In this document: one piece after another, positions 19,181-21,129 of the stretch | Layout of the letters: each line of letters starts with the position of its first letter | How positions within the stretch are numbered: position 1 is the stretch's first letter | Assembly (NCBI GenBank): GCA_000827495.1 | Contig: KN817662.1 | Coordinates: forward strand, 40,227 to 61,355 | From: Hypholoma sublateritium FD-334 SS-4 | Taxonomy: Eukaryota > Basidiomycota > Agaricomycetes > Agaricales > Strophariaceae | DNA length: 21,129 bases | Direction of reading: 5' to 3' | Translations under genes and position numbers: made by a program | The notes under the pieces: generated by a model | What the model saw: only the letters and a program-made list of their open reading frames with translations | Database searches by the model: none | Told to the model about the DNA's origin: nothing

Positions 19181-19404
19181 GACAGGCGGGCATTTGCGAG
19201 TGGTGTCGACGACGGCGGAGCGGGGGGCAACGACGGCGGAGATGGGCGACAATGACGGCGGGGAAGGGTGGCAACGAGGTGGGGGATGGTGGTGGTACGA
19301 GAAGAAGAAGCAAATGGGTGTGATGCTGTGCACGGCCTTCGGCTCCATTGTTGCCGGGTCCCGGGCGTAGGTATGTGTAGCATATTAAACCACTTGATAT
19401 TTAC

Positions 19405-19489
19405 AGTTCTATGGTGTAAGGGTTTGAGCGTCTTTTGAGAATGCTCCCTAAAGCTGGCGTTCGATTCCCGGTGGATGTGTTTATTTTTT
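19405..19489 (+). ncRNA. tRNA-like Pol III box A/box B element (SINE head or tRNA relic)
   Basis: TGGTGTAAGGGTT (box A-like, from about 19412) and GCGTTCGATTCCC (box B-like, about 19457-19469) are spaced as in tRNA genes, and a run of six T follows at about 19483. I cannot pair a proper acceptor stem or a full T stem, so it is not a functional tRNA by inspection. A tRNA-derived SINE head or pseudo-tRNA fits better. Confidence 0.4.
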
Positions 19490-19496
19490 CGTGGTA

Positions 19497-19770
19497 TTTC
19501 CGCTCAATTCCATGGCAATTCCGTGGAATGGTCAATGGTCACTGGTGATTCCGTGGATTCCGTGGAATTCCATGGGAATTCCCAGTACTACGAAATGAAA
19601 AACCTCCATGCCCAGGAATTTCATGGAATTATTCCACGGAATCAGTACTAAATTTCTAATTCCCAGGAATTGCCATGGAATAACATGGAACCAGTATGGA
19701 ATAAATTACACAATTTGGGTGGTATACCACCAAGCTCGAAAAAATTATTGATTCCATGGAATTCCTACGG
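19497..19770. repeat. Cluster of ATTCCATGGAAT-like palindromes
   Basis: About a dozen variants of TTCC(A/G)TGGAA and GGAATTCC crowd into about 270 bp, for example near 19507, 19556, 19574, 19620, 19636, 19670 and 19753. AGTACTA occurs at about 19587 and 19645. Neighbouring palindromes are also partly complementary to each other, so the region can fold in many ways. It directly follows the tRNA-like element and could be the body of the same element. Confidence 0.7.
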
Positions 19771-19954
19771 ACTAGATGAGGGGATGCGAAGTACTCTTAA
19801 AAGGCATGCCAAATATCTTTTCTGGTAATCAAGGGGATGTCGGGATCAATATACCAGACCTGAGGTCGACAAAATATTTAAGGACATAGGCGTTGACCCA
19901 CCCTCCATCGTAAGCATTACATAACGATCAAATTTCCTAATTTAGTATATACGA

Positions 19955-21129
19955 TCAAGTTCGGCGCGCCCGTTTGCCCGACCGCCCCNTACCNTCTGAT
20001 ATACACGCCTCGCACATCCAGCCGCGATGAGAAATCTCCAAACCAACACAGCTGAGGTGATACTTCTGGTAGTTAGTAGAAAATATGCAAAAAAAATCAA
20101 TTAGACGTACCCATCTTGTGACACAAGCGGGGTTTTTGCACTGAATCACCCCGCCGTCGGGATGTATCTCTGCATTCACATCGCATGTACACTTCCTGAG
20201 TTCGTCGAGGTTGAACCTCGTCTGGTTTGTCCTACGCTGCGGTCGTCCGGATGACATGAGGCTGTGAGATGTTTGCGGATGCATCAAAGGCACGGCTCTC
20301 GAGGCAGTGTCAACTTGAAGAGTTGAAATGATATCGCTCGTCGGGGCCAGAGGCGCAGCTGTACCTGGTGCTTCCATCGTTAATACTGACGTTAAGACAT
20401 CAGATAACTCAGTGTTCTGGGTTCCTTCAATGTTCCATTCCCCAGCGGTTGATGCGACTTCATTTTTGGGACCGTTGTAATATATATCTTCTAATGAAAT
20501 ATGGCAATGAATTTGGATGTCATGCACCGACAGTTTTGAGAACGGCTAACGTACCGGCGTCATCAAAAATGGACGCAGTGGGCGAAACAATAGCGGGCAC
20601 ACTAGTGGGATTGTTTGGAATATGAATTTCTGGTGTCTGAGTGGACTAAAGAAATTCATTAGCAATGGCAGAGTGATCATAGGGATGAAAGCTGGGTTTG
20701 AGGCGTACCTGTTCCTCAGAACGTCCATTCTGTACTTCTGGTTCGTCCTCTTCCTCCGATTCAGATCGCGGCTCATATTGTTCATCGATTTCTGCATCTG
20801 TCGACGAAGCCGCGAGCACGAGGGTTGATGTATGTGCCTCTGATATGATTATCTTGAATGCTTCCTTTGACTTTCCGGGGCGGCGAATCACAGTGTCATG
20901 TCGCTCTTTCCAGAACACAGCCATTTTCTTTGTCTCGAATTCAGTGAGTTCCCAGAGGTGTTTGTAGCGTGAGAGGAGAGCGGAAGGGTGGTGTGCTGAG
21001 ATGTGATAGCGAAGGTTGTACTTCCAAACGGCGGTGATAGGGTCGCTTTTAGACTACACGTGGATTTTTGCTTTTCGGAGCATTAAACATGTGTTGAAGG
21101 CAGATAACGAGGGACTGAGACGTGCCCTC
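19955..21129 (-). CDS. PHD-like zinc-finger protein (3' part; 5' end outside the window)
   Basis: My model is complement(19955-20065, 20111-20490, 20555-20645, 20709-21053, plus an upstream exon ending about 21122). The introns are 45, 64, 63 and 68 bp with CTAAT or CTAAC branch sites, and phases are consistent. This gives about 308 visible residues. The N-terminal visible part reads TAVWKYNLRYHISAHHPS, whose paired His residues could belong to a C2H2/BED-like finger beginning upstream. HLWELTEFETKKMAVFWKER, an acidic Ser/Glu stretch and a low-complexity Pro/Thr/Ser linker follow. The C-terminal finger is C4HC3 PHD-like: CTC, CKNPAC, YHLSC, CEAC. The tail GKRARRT is basic and could be a nuclear signal. 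The likely role is chromatin or DNA binding in the nucleus. Two N bases (19989, 19994) fall in the tail. I recognise the fold but not a named gene. Confidence 0.72.

Noticed and set aside
19405..19480. Functional tRNA gene
   Set aside because: Box B and T run are good, but acceptor and T stems do not pair and no consistent anticodon arm can be drawn.

Overview
The window looks like draft nuclear DNA from a filamentous fungus, most likely an Agaricomycete (mushroom-forming basidiomycete). The evidence is short introns (about 45-133 bp) with GTNNGT-type donors and CTAAT/CTGAC-like branch points, a long TPR-CHAT protein of the type expanded in Agaricomycetes, and interspersed decayed repeats. 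The taxon is inferred. Scattered N bases mark it as unfinished sequence.

Layout. (1) 1-95 is an exact second copy of the 3' flank of the TPR-CHAT gene (16318-16412). (2) 96 to about 10390 is GC-rich and has no long conserved gene. It holds diverged units repeated about every 2.97 kb, short motifs shared by several copies, a phase-consistent spliced minus-strand gene candidate at 168-779, and another minus-strand coding remnant at 1391-2188. (3) 10390-16412 is an abrupt AT-rich block with the main gene: seven exons by my reading, encoding about 1566 aa. It has an unrecognised N-terminal region, 17 nearly identical 45-aa TPR-like units plus a degenerate 18th, a helical linker, and a C-terminal CHAT protease domain with its His-Cys pair intact. 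(4) 16413-19950 has no convincing gene. It contains two AT-rich tandem repeats, an inverted repeat of 32-bp perfect arms, a tRNA-like Pol III box A/B element and a dense cluster of ATTCCATGGAAT-like palindromes. (5) 19955 to the right edge is the 3' part of a minus-strand gene for a zinc-finger protein with a C4HC3 PHD-like finger and a basic C-terminus.

The most interesting object is the TPR-CHAT gene. A caspase-like protease is fused to a tandem array whose units are nearly identical except at a few residues. That is the high-internal-conservation pattern known for repeat domains of fungal innate-immunity and allorecognition receptors. An immune or self/non-self sensing role is therefore a reasonable hypothesis, but the sequence alone does not prove it. 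The duplicated 3' flank at the left edge suggests that a second copy of this gene, or of its end, lies just outside the window.
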